Source: Bacteroidales bacterium
GTDB lineage: Bacteria; Bacteroidota; Bacteroidia; Bacteroidales; WCHB1-69
Reading direction: 5' to 3'
NCBI GenBank assembly: GCA_017994425.1
Contig: JAGOKS010000020.1
Coordinates: 1-33,889 of the forward strand
DNA: 33,889 nt
The position numbers and the translations under genes are program-made. Under the pieces are notes generated by a model. It made no database searches. It worked only from the letters and a program-made list of their open reading frames with translations, and was not told where the DNA came from. Of this stretch, positions 17,061 to 23,738 are shown piece by piece; positions within the stretch are counted from its first letter, which is position 1; each line of letters opens with the position of its first letter.

Positions 17061-17078
17061 TACTTTTGTATACTTTTG
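17061..17078 (+). promoter_or_regulatory. Two tandem -7 elements (TACTTTTG twice) for the dehydratase segment
   Basis: TACTTTTG occurs at 17061-17068 and again at 17071-17078, 10 bases apart. They lie 53-70 bases ahead of the dehydratase ATG at 17132. Either could be used; a TTG at 17035-17037 is 23 bases upstream of the first, longer than ideal. Confidence 0.58.
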
Positions 17079-17131
17079 ATGAATAAAAAAACCTTATTGA
17101 CGAGAATTTTTGATATAATATAAAACAGTTT

Positions 17132-17554
17132 ATGGATACTATTTCCGTTTTAGACCTCATTCCGCAACGTCCACCCTTTGTTATGATAAACAGTTTACTT
17201 TATGCCGACAAAAGCAAAGCAAATACAGTTTTTCAGATTTTAAAAGAGAATCTTTTTATCGATAAGGAAGGCAATTTTTCCGAAGCCGGCATAATAGAAA
17301 ACATAGCACAGACGTGTGCTGCCCACATAGGATATATGAATCGCTCCCAAGCCATGAAAATAGGAGTGATAGGAGCTGTTAAAAACTTGGAAATATACAA
17401 ATTACCGAAATATAATCAAACAATTGAAACAAGTATTGAAGTTACCAATATAGTTTTTGATACAACCATTGTACAAGCAAAAGTAATGTGTAATGAAACA
17501 CTTATTGCTGCTTGCGAAATGAAAGTAAGCATTACAGAGAAAACAATTGTTTAA
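17132..17554 (+). CDS. 3-hydroxyacyl-ACP dehydratase-like hot-dog protein
   Basis: A 140-residue FabZ/ApeP-like hot-dog protein expected to dehydrate the 3-hydroxyacyl-ACP and so form each double bond. The N-terminal LIPQRPPFVMINSLLYADK corresponds to the FabZ LLPHRxPFLLVD region. The central helix is GNFSEAGIIENIAQTCAAH. The canonical FabZ block with the catalytic histidine (HFPGxPxxPG) is replaced by FIDKEGNFSEAG. I believe this is usual in polyene-cluster members, but it leaves the catalytic mechanism or a partner requirement open. Its stop overlaps the thioesterase start by one base (TAATG), so the two are translationally coupled. Confidence 0.8.
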   Translation: MDTISVLDLIPQRPPFVMINSLLYADKSKANTVFQILKENLFIDKEGNFSEAGIIENIAQTCAAHIGYMNRSQAMKIGVIGAVKNLEIYKLPKYNQTIETSIEVTNIVFDTTIVQAKVMCNETLIAACEMKVSITEKTIV

Positions 17555-17985
17555 TGAAAAAAAAGGAAATAATTTTAAAAGCAGAGAAAGAGTTCAATGT
17601 GCGATTCAGCGAAGTAGATTCGATGAATGTAGTATGGCACGGCGCCTATACCTTGTATTTTGAAGATGCCCGCGAAGCCTTTGGTGAAAAATACGGATTG
17701 AAATACCTTTATATTTTCGATAAAGGTTTTTATGCTCCTATGGTGGAATTGAATTTCCAATACAAAAGTCCGCTTACCTATAAAGACAAAGGATTGGCAG
17801 AAATCATCTTCCGTAACACCGATGCTGCTAAAATTATTTTCGATTACAATATTTATAACCTAAACACTAAAAAATTAGCTGTTAGCGGTTATTCGGTTCA
17901 AGTATTTATGGACCATGAATTTAACCTCCAATGGGCAACTCCCGATTTTTTTAAGGAATGGAAACAAATACAAGGTTTGCTATGA
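17554..17985 (+). CDS. 4HBT-family acyl-CoA/ACP thioesterase
   Basis: A hot-dog thioesterase of the YbgC/4-hydroxybenzoyl-CoA thioesterase type. The start at 17554 (MKKKEIILKAEKEF) gives 143 residues. An upstream in-frame ATG at 17512 lies within the dehydratase gene and is rejected because TAATG coupling is typical. The active-site block is RFSEVDSMNVVWHGAYTLYFEDARE, with D22, H29 and E37 in the positions of the family DxxGxxxHxxY...E motif. It could release the polyene from ACP, proofread stalled chains, or pair with the neighbouring dehydratase. Its stop overlaps the next ketosynthase start (ATGA). Confidence 0.85.
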   Translation: MKKKEIILKAEKEFNVRFSEVDSMNVVWHGAYTLYFEDAREAFGEKYGLKYLYIFDKGFYAPMVELNFQYKSPLTYKDKGLAEIIFRNTDAAKIIFDYNIYNLNTKKLAVSGYSVQVFMDHEFNLQWATPDFFKEWKQIQGLL

Positions 17986-19133
17986 TTTATCAATTGAGCG
18001 ACAACATTATTTCTTCTCTTGGATTTACGTCAGAAGAAAATTATGCTGCTGTTAAAGAAGGTGTCAGCGGCTTGAAATATTATGAAACCGCATTCGACCT
18101 TCCTGAAGGATTGATGGCTTCACGTATTAATGATGAAGTATTGGAAGATGCTTTTTTTTCGATAAAAACTAAAAGTAAAGTATCGTATACCCGTTTCGAG
18201 AAAGCAGCTATCGTATCGGCATACAGAGCTTTAGAAAAAACAAACATAAATCCTGCCGGAGACAACGTTCTGTTTATTCTTTCTACTACCAAGGGCAATG
18301 TAGAATTATTAGACCGAAACAAAAGCAAGCAATATGAGTTGGAACGTGTTTATCTATGGCGTTCAGCGCAATTAATAAGTTCCTTTTTCGGCAACCCCAC
18401 GGAAGCAGTTGTGGTATCGAATGCGTGTATCTCGGGAGCTGCCGCTCAAATTACTGCCATGCGATTACTGCAACATAGTGCCTATGATTTTGCTGTTGTA
18501 ATCGGTGCCGATATGCTGTCGAAATTTGTTATTTCCGGATTTCAATCGTTTAAATCCTTGTCTACCGAAATATGTAAACCTTTCGATAAAAACCGTTGTG
18601 GCTTGAATCTCGGAGAAGCGGCAGCGACTCTAATCTATGGAAAAAACAAAAATGAGAATTTAATACCTGAAAAGAGTGTTATGCTACTTGCCGGTGCCAT
18701 TGCCAACGATGCAAATCATATTTCTGGACCCTCACGCACAGGAGCCGGATTGCAAATTGCTATTGAAAAAACATTACAACATACGAATATTCAAGATATT
18801 GCTTTTATCAACGCCCACGGTACTGCTACTCCTTATAACGATGATATGGAATCCATGGCAATAACCGCTACCGGATTGCAAGCCATAGCAGTAAACAGTT
18901 TGAAAGGATTTTTCGGTCATACCTTAGGAGCGGCCGGTGTAGTGGAAACGATTATTTCAGGGAATGCATTGTTAGATACTACTATTTTGCGATGCAAGGG
19001 CTTGGAAATTCAAGAAACCGTTTGCCCTTTAAACGTACTTATGAAAAATGAGAGTAGCAATAAAACACATTTTCTTAAACTACTTTCCGGCTTTGGAGGA
19101 TGTAATGCGGCTTTGCTGCTACGAAAAAAATAA
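17982..19133 (+). CDS. Beta-ketoacyl-ACP synthase, catalytic triad complete
   Basis: A 383-residue ketosynthase beginning at 17982 (MIYQLSDNIISSLGF) with an ATGA overlap to the thioesterase; the frame's first ATG at 17958 lies inside that gene. Catalytic residues are C149 (VVSNACISGAAAQ), H279 (INAHGTATPYNDD) and H313 (LKGFFGHTLGAAG). The C-terminus is shortened (LSGFGGCNAALLL). It is more divergent than the ketosynthases at 13065 and 20125. It may act on a special step such as the starter or the last condensation, but that is inference. It ends the third transcription segment. Confidence 0.9.
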   Translation: MIYQLSDNIISSLGFTSEENYAAVKEGVSGLKYYETAFDLPEGLMASRINDEVLEDAFFSIKTKSKVSYTRFEKAAIVSAYRALEKTNINPAGDNVLFILSTTKGNVELLDRNKSKQYELERVYLWRSAQLISSFFGNPTEAVVVSNACISGAAAQITAMRLLQHSAYDFAVVIGADMLSKFVISGFQSFKSLSTEICKPFDKNRCGLNLGEAAATLIYGKNKNENLIPEKSVMLLAGAIANDANHISGPSRTGAGLQIAIEKTLQHTNIQDIAFINAHGTATPYNDDMESMAITATGLQAIAVNSLKGFFGHTLGAAGVVETIISGNALLDTTILRCKGLEIQETVCPLNVLMKNESSNKTHFLKLLSGFGGCNAALLLRKK

Positions 19134-19205
19134 ATGTTTCATACCTTCAATCGCCTTTATGTTATTTTTAAGCGTTAATAAAGTAAAATAAAAGAAAAAT
19201 TATGT

Positions 19206-19213
19206 TACTTTTG
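19206..19213 (+). promoter_or_regulatory. -7 promoter element (TACTTTTG) for the last cluster segment
   Basis: TACTTTTG followed by TAG lies 35 bases ahead of the TTG start at 19249, in the 115-base gap after the ketosynthase stop. It would drive the five genes to 22724. Confidence 0.6.
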
Positions 19214-19248
19214 TAGCAAAAATATTTTTAATTTAAAAATACTTTATA

Positions 19249-19860
19249 TTGGACGTAACTATCTGTTCTTATTGCAGGCTTTCAAATGACAAGGTAGTTG
19301 TCAATGGCATGGAAATTCCGATTCAAAAAACGGAAGGTTCTTGGTTAAATGATATTTATCGTTCATTAAAAATTAGTTATCCCAAATTTTTCAAAATGGA
19401 TAATTTATCAAAAGCCGGATTTCTGGCTTCGGAATTATTACTCAAAGATGAAATCATTGACAAGGAAAATCCAAAAAAAGACATCTCTATTGTATTGATG
19501 AATCGCAGTGCTTCTTTGGATGATGATCGGATGTACCAGGAAACCATAGAAGATAAGAACAATTATTATCCAAGTCCGGCAGTATTTGTTTACACTTTAC
19601 CTAATATCGTTAACGGAGAAATTGCGATTCGTAACAAGATAATGGGAGAAACCTCCTTTTATATTTCAGAAGCATTTTCTGCAGAAAAAATATATACCGC
19701 TGCCATGGATGCTTTTTCCGATGAAAGCATCTCCCAAGTTGTTTGCGGCTGGACAGATTATGAATTAAACAAATGTGATGTTTTATTGTTATTGATACGT
19801 AAAGAAAATCAAAACGGAAAACCATTTAACATAAATAATATCTATCACTTACACATATAA
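19249..19860 (+). CDS. Ketosynthase N-terminal-domain-like protein (possible chain-length factor)
   Basis: A 203-residue protein resembling the beta-ketoacyl synthase-like N-terminal family (PF13723) known from aryl-polyene clusters, where ApeC-type proteins carry this domain. The recognisable block is SPAVFVYTLPNIVNGEIAIR, equivalent to the SPT-FSLSVHN region of the family. YPKFFKMDNLSKAGFLASELLL is another conserved stretch. It has no active-site cysteine in a ketosynthase context and no C-terminal half, so it cannot be a condensing enzyme on its own. The start codon is TTG; the next in-frame ATG would remove 20 conserved-looking residues (VTICSYCRLSNDKVVVNG). It is four bases from the following ACP. 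Confidence 0.75.
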   Translation: MDVTICSYCRLSNDKVVVNGMEIPIQKTEGSWLNDIYRSLKISYPKFFKMDNLSKAGFLASELLLKDEIIDKENPKKDISIVLMNRSASLDDDRMYQETIEDKNNYYPSPAVFVYTLPNIVNGEIAIRNKIMGETSFYISEAFSAEKIYTAAMDAFSDESISQVVCGWTDYELNKCDVLLLLIRKENQNGKPFNINNIYHLHI

Positions 19861-19864
19861 TTAT

Positions 19865-20122
19865 ATGGAAGCATTAATATTGGAATTAAAGAAAGAAATC
19901 ATTGAAGTATTAAATTTAGAAGAGATAAAACCTGAAGACATAGACGAAAATGCGCCTTTGTTTGGAGAAGGATTGGGTTTAGATTCTATCGATGCCTTAG
20001 AACTTATCGTATTAATGGAAAAAAATTACGGCATTAAATTAAACAATGCCTCCGAAGGTCGTGATATTTTCAAATCGGTACGTGTTATGGCTGAATACAT
20101 TGAAAAAAACCGCACAAAATAG
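19865..20122 (+). CDS. Acyl carrier protein (second of the cluster)
   Basis: An 85-residue carrier protein. The phosphopantetheine serine is S41 in GEGLGLDSIDALELIVLME. The DSID variant and the GEGLGLDS lead-in are typical of polyene and PKS-type carriers rather than of fatty-acid AcpP (DSLD). It is packed between the ketosynthase-like N-domain protein and a complete ketosynthase with gaps of four and two bases. The two carriers may divide starter and extender duties. Confidence 0.92.
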   Translation: MEALILELKKEIIEVLNLEEIKPEDIDENAPLFGEGLGLDSIDALELIVLMEKNYGIKLNNASEGRDIFKSVRVMAEYIEKNRTK

Positions 20123-20124
20123 TT

Positions 20125-21312
20125 ATGAACGAAACCATCGTTGTTTCCGGAATGGGAATCATTACCGGCTTAGGGTATGGAAAAGAAGCCACAATAACGG
20201 CTTTACGATCCAAACGTTCGGGTATAGGTAAAATGCACTATCTGAACACTATTCATGCCGATTATCCTGTTAGCGAAGTGAAAATGAGCGATGAAGAAAT
20301 GCGGGAATTTTTAGGTATCCCTGCCGACAAAATCATAACCCGTACGCCTTTATTGGGAATTATGGCAATAAAAGAAGCAATTAAAGAAGCGCAGCTGGAA
20401 GAAAAACGTCCGCGAAGAATAGCATTTATCAACGGTACTACTGTAGGCGGAATGGAAAAAAGCGAACAATATTATCCCGAATTCATTAATACCGAAGCTT
20501 ATATTGCCGCTCACGATTGCGGTACTTCCTGCGAAGCCATAGCCGAAACTTTCGATGGATTTGATATGATAACAACCATATCTACAGCCTGTTCATCAGC
20601 TGCCAATGCCATTATCTTAGGGGCAAATTTAATAAAAACCGGTCGTGTGGATGCTGCTGTCGTCGGTGGCACCGAATGCCTGAGCAAATTTCACCTCAAC
20701 GGATTCAGCACATTGATGATTTTAGATAAAGATCCTTGTAAACCTTTCGATGCTAACAGGGTTGGTTTGACCTTGGGCGAAGGTGCTGCTTATCTTGTAC
20801 TGGAGAAAGAACAGGATGCCAAGAATAGAGGTGTTCAACCTATTTGTAAATTATCGGGTTATGCCAACACCTGTGATGCCTTTCACCAAACCGCTTCCTC
20901 TCCCGACGGGCAAGGAGCCTATTTGGCAATGCGCGATGCCTTGGAAGATGCTAAATTGAAACCCGAAGATATAGATTACATCAATGCCCACGGTACCGGT
21001 ACTCAAAACAATGATGTCAGTGAGGGAACGGCTATTGTTTCTATTTTCAACGAAAATATTCCTCCGGTTTCTTCTACCAAATCTTTTACCGGTCATACAA
21101 CCAGTGCTGCCGGAAGTGTGGAATCTGTTATTTCCATTCTTGCGCTGCAGCATGACTTTATCCCTGCTAATTTAAATTTTAACACACCCATGCCTGAATT
21201 GTCGTTTACACCGGTGAAAGATAACATAACCAAAAAATTACATCATGTGCTAAGCAATTCCTTCGGATTTGGCGGAAACGACTCAGCCTGTATTTTTTCA
21301 ATAATCGAATAA
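20125..21312 (+). CDS. Beta-ketoacyl-ACP synthase (KS), catalytic triad complete
   Basis: A 395-residue ketosynthase, the catalytic half of the KS pair encoded with the next gene. Catalytic residues are C156 (ISTACSSAANAII), H289 (INAHGTGTQNND) and H324 (KSFTGHTTSAAGS). The C-terminal SNSFGFGGNDSACIF is intact. Its composition is clearly more GC-rich than the window average (30 of 60 bases at 20761-20820 and 35 of 60 at 20881-20940, counted by hand). It probably does the iterative chain elongation, in analogy with the KS alpha subunit of type II systems. Confidence 0.93.
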   Translation: MNETIVVSGMGIITGLGYGKEATITALRSKRSGIGKMHYLNTIHADYPVSEVKMSDEEMREFLGIPADKIITRTPLLGIMAIKEAIKEAQLEEKRPRRIAFINGTTVGGMEKSEQYYPEFINTEAYIAAHDCGTSCEAIAETFDGFDMITTISTACSSAANAIILGANLIKTGRVDAAVVGGTECLSKFHLNGFSTLMILDKDPCKPFDANRVGLTLGEGAAYLVLEKEQDAKNRGVQPICKLSGYANTCDAFHQTASSPDGQGAYLAMRDALEDAKLKPEDIDYINAHGTGTQNNDVSEGTAIVSIFNENIPPVSSTKSFTGHTTSAAGSVESVISILALQHDFIPANLNFNTPMPELSFTPVKDNITKKLHHVLSNSFGFGGNDSACIFSIIE

Positions 21313-21315
21313 ATC

Positions 21316-22377
21316 ATGAATATCTATATCCAAGCGGCAGCACAGATTTCAGCTCAAGATCCTATTGGTAATGCCTGGTTTCAGCATCCATTGCGTTTTA
21401 CCGAACGCTATGTTCGGTCTATAGACCCTGATTTCAAAGAATATATAAATCCTATGGAAGCACGCAGGATGGGAAAAATATTAAAACGCGCCTTAGCCAC
21501 TTCCTTGCATGTTGTGCGTAAAACAGGTATCGATCAACCTGATGCAATCATTACCGGTACCGGTTTAGGGTGTATTGAAAATACCGAAAAATTCCTTACC
21601 GCCATGGTACGCGATACCGAAATGTATTTGCAACCTACTTACTTCATGCAGTCGACACACAATACCATCAGTTCGCAAATAGCCTTGCATCTGAAATGCA
21701 ATAAATACAATACAACTTACGCACAAAGAGGTATCTCGTTTGAAAGCAGTTTGTTGGATGCTTATATGCAATTTGAACTGGGAAAAATTAAAAGCGCTTT
21801 GGTTGCCGGTCATGATGAAATGACACCCGATTATTTTGTGTTGCTCGACAAAATAAACTATTGGAAAAAAGGAGAAGTGAATGAAGCCGTCTTACGTAAA
21901 AGCGATTCTGTTGGTTCTTTTGCCGGCGAAGCTTCGGCTTGTTTTATGCTCGAAAATAAAAAAACCAATTTGACTATCTGTGAACTTAAAGGGGTGGATT
22001 TATTTTTTAATCCCTCTCCACTACGAATGAAAGAAGCGATAGAAGCATTGCTATCCAAACATAATTTGCATATAAACGATATTGATGTAGTGTTGACAGG
22101 TATCAACGGCGACAAAGACAACGATGTAGTTTATAATCAATTCCAACAACATTTTTTCCCCGAAACACCCATGGCATGGTATAAACATCTTTTCGGAGAA
22201 TCGTTTACCGCTTGTGGATTGGGAATGTTTACCGCTGCCACAGCCCTACAAGAACAATTACTTCCCGTTGATTATCTTTTCAATAGAGAATTGCCCTTAA
22301 ATGGAATTAAAAATATACTGATTTATAATCATTTTCAAAACAAAGACCACGCACTTATATTACTTTCATCATGTTAA
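21316..22377 (+). CDS. Degenerate ketosynthase partner (chain-length-factor-like)
   Basis: A 353-residue thiolase-fold protein that follows the KS by three bases. Aligning it with the KS shows all three catalytic residues replaced. The nucleophile position is Q137 (TTYAQRGISFESSLLDA), and the histidines become N264 (TGINGDKDND) and E295 (HLFGESFTACG). A glutamine at the cysteine position is the hallmark of type II PKS chain-length factors. It should form an inactive partner that shapes the chain tunnel of the upstream KS. It is not a simple copy: most of the sequence is strongly diverged. The transporter gene starts seven bases before its stop. Confidence 0.85.
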   Translation: MNIYIQAAAQISAQDPIGNAWFQHPLRFTERYVRSIDPDFKEYINPMEARRMGKILKRALATSLHVVRKTGIDQPDAIITGTGLGCIENTEKFLTAMVRDTEMYLQPTYFMQSTHNTISSQIALHLKCNKYNTTYAQRGISFESSLLDAYMQFELGKIKSALVAGHDEMTPDYFVLLDKINYWKKGEVNEAVLRKSDSVGSFAGEASACFMLENKKTNLTICELKGVDLFFNPSPLRMKEAIEALLSKHNLHINDIDVVLTGINGDKDNDVVYNQFQQHFFPETPMAWYKHLFGESFTACGLGMFTAATALQEQLLPVDYLFNRELPLNGIKNILIYNHFQNKDHALILLSSC

Positions 22378-22724
22378 AACTTATCGGTTTAATTATAGGA
22401 CAGAGTGTATTGCTGGTTGCAGCACAAACTTTTTTGAAAATAGCGGTTCAGCTTTTCGGTTCCTTCAGTTGGAGTTGGCAATATTTTAAAACAGTATTTA
22501 CTACCTGGCAATTTGCCGTATCGGGACTATGTGCCTTGCTTGCCATGTTAACATGGATGTATGTGCTTAAACTTTATGATTTTAGTATTGCTTATCCTTT
22601 ACTGGGAATCAGCTATCTAATCGGCTTATTCTCGGCTTACTTTTTCCTGCACGAAGCCATTCCGTTAACACGTTGGATAGGGGTTATTATTATAATTATA
22701 GGGGTTTATTTTGTGGCAAAGTAA
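22371..22724 (+). CDS. Small four-helix DMT/SMR-type membrane protein
   Basis: A 117-residue protein with four predicted membrane helices at about residues 2-22, 45-65, 72-92 and 98-116. The pattern resembles EmrE-like small multidrug resistance proteins and ArnE/ArnF-type flippase subunits: SIAYPLLGISYLIGLFSAYFFLHE contains the A-Y-P-L-G loop and acidic HE. It overlaps the chain-length-factor-like gene by seven bases, so it belongs to the operon. It could help move the polyene or its lipid carrier across the inner membrane. No MMPL exporter is present to do this. Confidence 0.82.
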   Translation: MLKLIGLIIGQSVLLVAAQTFLKIAVQLFGSFSWSWQYFKTVFTTWQFAVSGLCALLAMLTWMYVLKLYDFSIAYPLLGISYLIGLFSAYFFLHEAIPLTRWIGVIIIIIGVYFVAK

Positions 22725-22746
22725 TTTTACCATAAATCCACATCTT

Positions 22747-23190
22747 TTAGTCATTAAAATCTTCATCCGTAATCATAAAATAATACCAAAAATAGTCTTT
22801 CTCTTTTTTTTGTGTTATCTTATAATTTTGGTTTTCTATCATCCACGAATTTTTATTAAAAAAACTGTGTATGCTATCCGCTTGGGTTTGCAGGGGTCCA
22901 TACCACGTTTTCAACAATACGGTATCTTCCGAATATAAGCATACCGAATCTTCCGATTGTAGATTCATTTTTAATAAATCAAAACCGTAAACATCCTCCG
23001 ATTTAAAAAGCCTTACATTAATTAGTGGAATTCTTATTTTTTGCCTCCCTTTATCACGCGTTGGAATTTCTAACAATACAACTTTATCCGAAACATTATA
23101 AATTATAATTTCGTGTTTAGGCTTTGGTGATTCACATGCAGTTAGTAAAAGTACAAGCATTAAGCTTAAAACAATTTTATTCATTCTCAT
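22747..23190 (-). CDS. Lipoprotein, paralogue of the next gene
   Basis: A 147-residue protein with a lipoprotein signal (VLLLTAC, lipidated Cys at residue 19). The mature part is a single small beta-rich domain. It shares with its neighbour KGRQKI, a YGxxL...DSVxxYSEDxVLLKxWY stretch and SIHxFFNKNSWxI, so the two are tandem duplicates. I do not recognise the family and cannot assign a function. It faces the cluster end with only 22 bases between the stops, and the sequence between shows no clear terminator. Confidence 0.78.
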   Translation of the reverse strand: MRMNKIVLSLMLVLLLTACESPKPKHEIIIYNVSDKVVLLEIPTRDKGRQKIRIPLINVRLFKSEDVYGFDLLKMNLQSEDSVCLYSEDTVLLKTWYGPLQTQADSIHSFFNKNSWMIENQNYKITQKKEKDYFWYYFMITDEDFND

Positions 23191-23204
23191 ACTATATTTT
23201 ATGG

Positions 23205-23687
23205 TTAATGTAAGTCATTTTCACTAATAACAAAGGTATAATAATAGATATCTTTTGTTCTTCGACAACCTGACCCATATGCTTCAGTGGTTATTGTCCA
23301 CGAATTTTTATTAAAGAAATCGTGTATACTTGCAGCTTCCGATCGTACAGGAGCATACCACGATTTTAACAATACCGAATCTTCGGAGTAAACACTAACG
23401 GAATCTCCCGATTTGCAATTATATGTAATTAAATAAGTGCCATACATAATATCTGAAGTGTAAATCGTTGCGGTTCCTCCCGATAATACTTCTATTTTTT
23501 GTCGCCCTTTTTCTGTATTGGGAACATCAATAATAATTTTTGAGTTACACTCATTTTTAATGATAACTTCATGTGGATGATATTCTAAAGAAAGAGACAT
23601 CAAACAAGCAGTTAAAATAATAATAATAACAATTTTTGAATTATAGCTGACGATTGATTTGGATAATTTTTTTAAAAATAAATACAT
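23205..23687 (-). CDS. Probable lipoprotein or membrane-anchored paralogue
   Basis: A 160-residue paralogue of the downstream gene. It has a longer basic N-terminus, a hydrophobic stretch (IVIIIILTAC) ending in a possible lipobox cysteine near residue 28, and the shared motifs KGRQKI, DSVSVYSEDSVLLKSWYAP and SIHDFFNKNSW. An extra cysteine near the C-terminus (SGCRRTK) is not in the paralogue. The start at 23687 is uncertain. Function unknown. The two genes are 14 bases apart and probably cotranscribed. Confidence 0.75.
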   Translation of the reverse strand: MYLFLKKLSKSIVSYNSKIVIIIILTACLMSLSLEYHPHEVIIKNECNSKIIIDVPNTEKGRQKIEVLSGGTATIYTSDIMYGTYLITYNCKSGDSVSVYSEDSVLLKSWYAPVRSEAASIHDFFNKNSWTITTEAYGSGCRRTKDIYYYTFVISENDLH

Positions 23688-23715
23688 ATATAATAAATTA
23701 AATTTATAATTGGCG

Positions 23716-23736
23716 TTTACTTTTTCGCAAAGTAAA
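23716..23736 (-). other. Perfect 8-base inverted repeat after the T9SS gene
   Basis: TTTACTTT, a five-base loop (TTCGC) and AAAGTAAA form a perfect 8-base hairpin starting two bases after the stop of the gene ending at 23739. It may stop or slow transcription before the lipoprotein pair. It is AT-rich and lacks a following T run on the minus strand, so it is weak as a rho-independent terminator. Confidence 0.35.
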
Positions 23737-23738
23737 TT

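Larger units (their letters stand above)
10730..22724 (+). other. Aryl-polyene / flexirubin-like biosynthetic gene cluster
   Basis: Fourteen co-directional genes: ammonia-lyase, ketoreductase, ketosynthase, ACP, acyltransferase, methyltransferase, dehydratase, thioesterase, ketosynthase, ketosynthase-like N-domain protein, ACP, ketosynthase, degenerate ketosynthase partner and small transporter. Many stops and starts touch or overlap. This parts list matches type II PKS-like aryl-polyene and flexirubin loci. Neither an acyl/aryl ligase nor DarA/DarB, MMPL exporter or LolA-like genes are seen between the flanking unrelated genes. Four promoter-like elements (10730, 14335, 17061/17071, 19206) suggest four transcription segments. 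The product is inferred, not shown. Confidence 0.85.

Noticed and set aside
20851..21153. 100-codon minus-strand frame inside a ketosynthase gene
   Set aside because: It lies wholly inside a strongly conserved ketosynthase on the other strand and has no domain-like sequence.
22714..22732. Imperfect hairpin (TGG...CCA) at the end of the cluster, considered as a bidirectional terminator
   Set aside because: It overlaps the transporter stop codon, contains a mismatch and a G-T pair, and has no T run on either strand.
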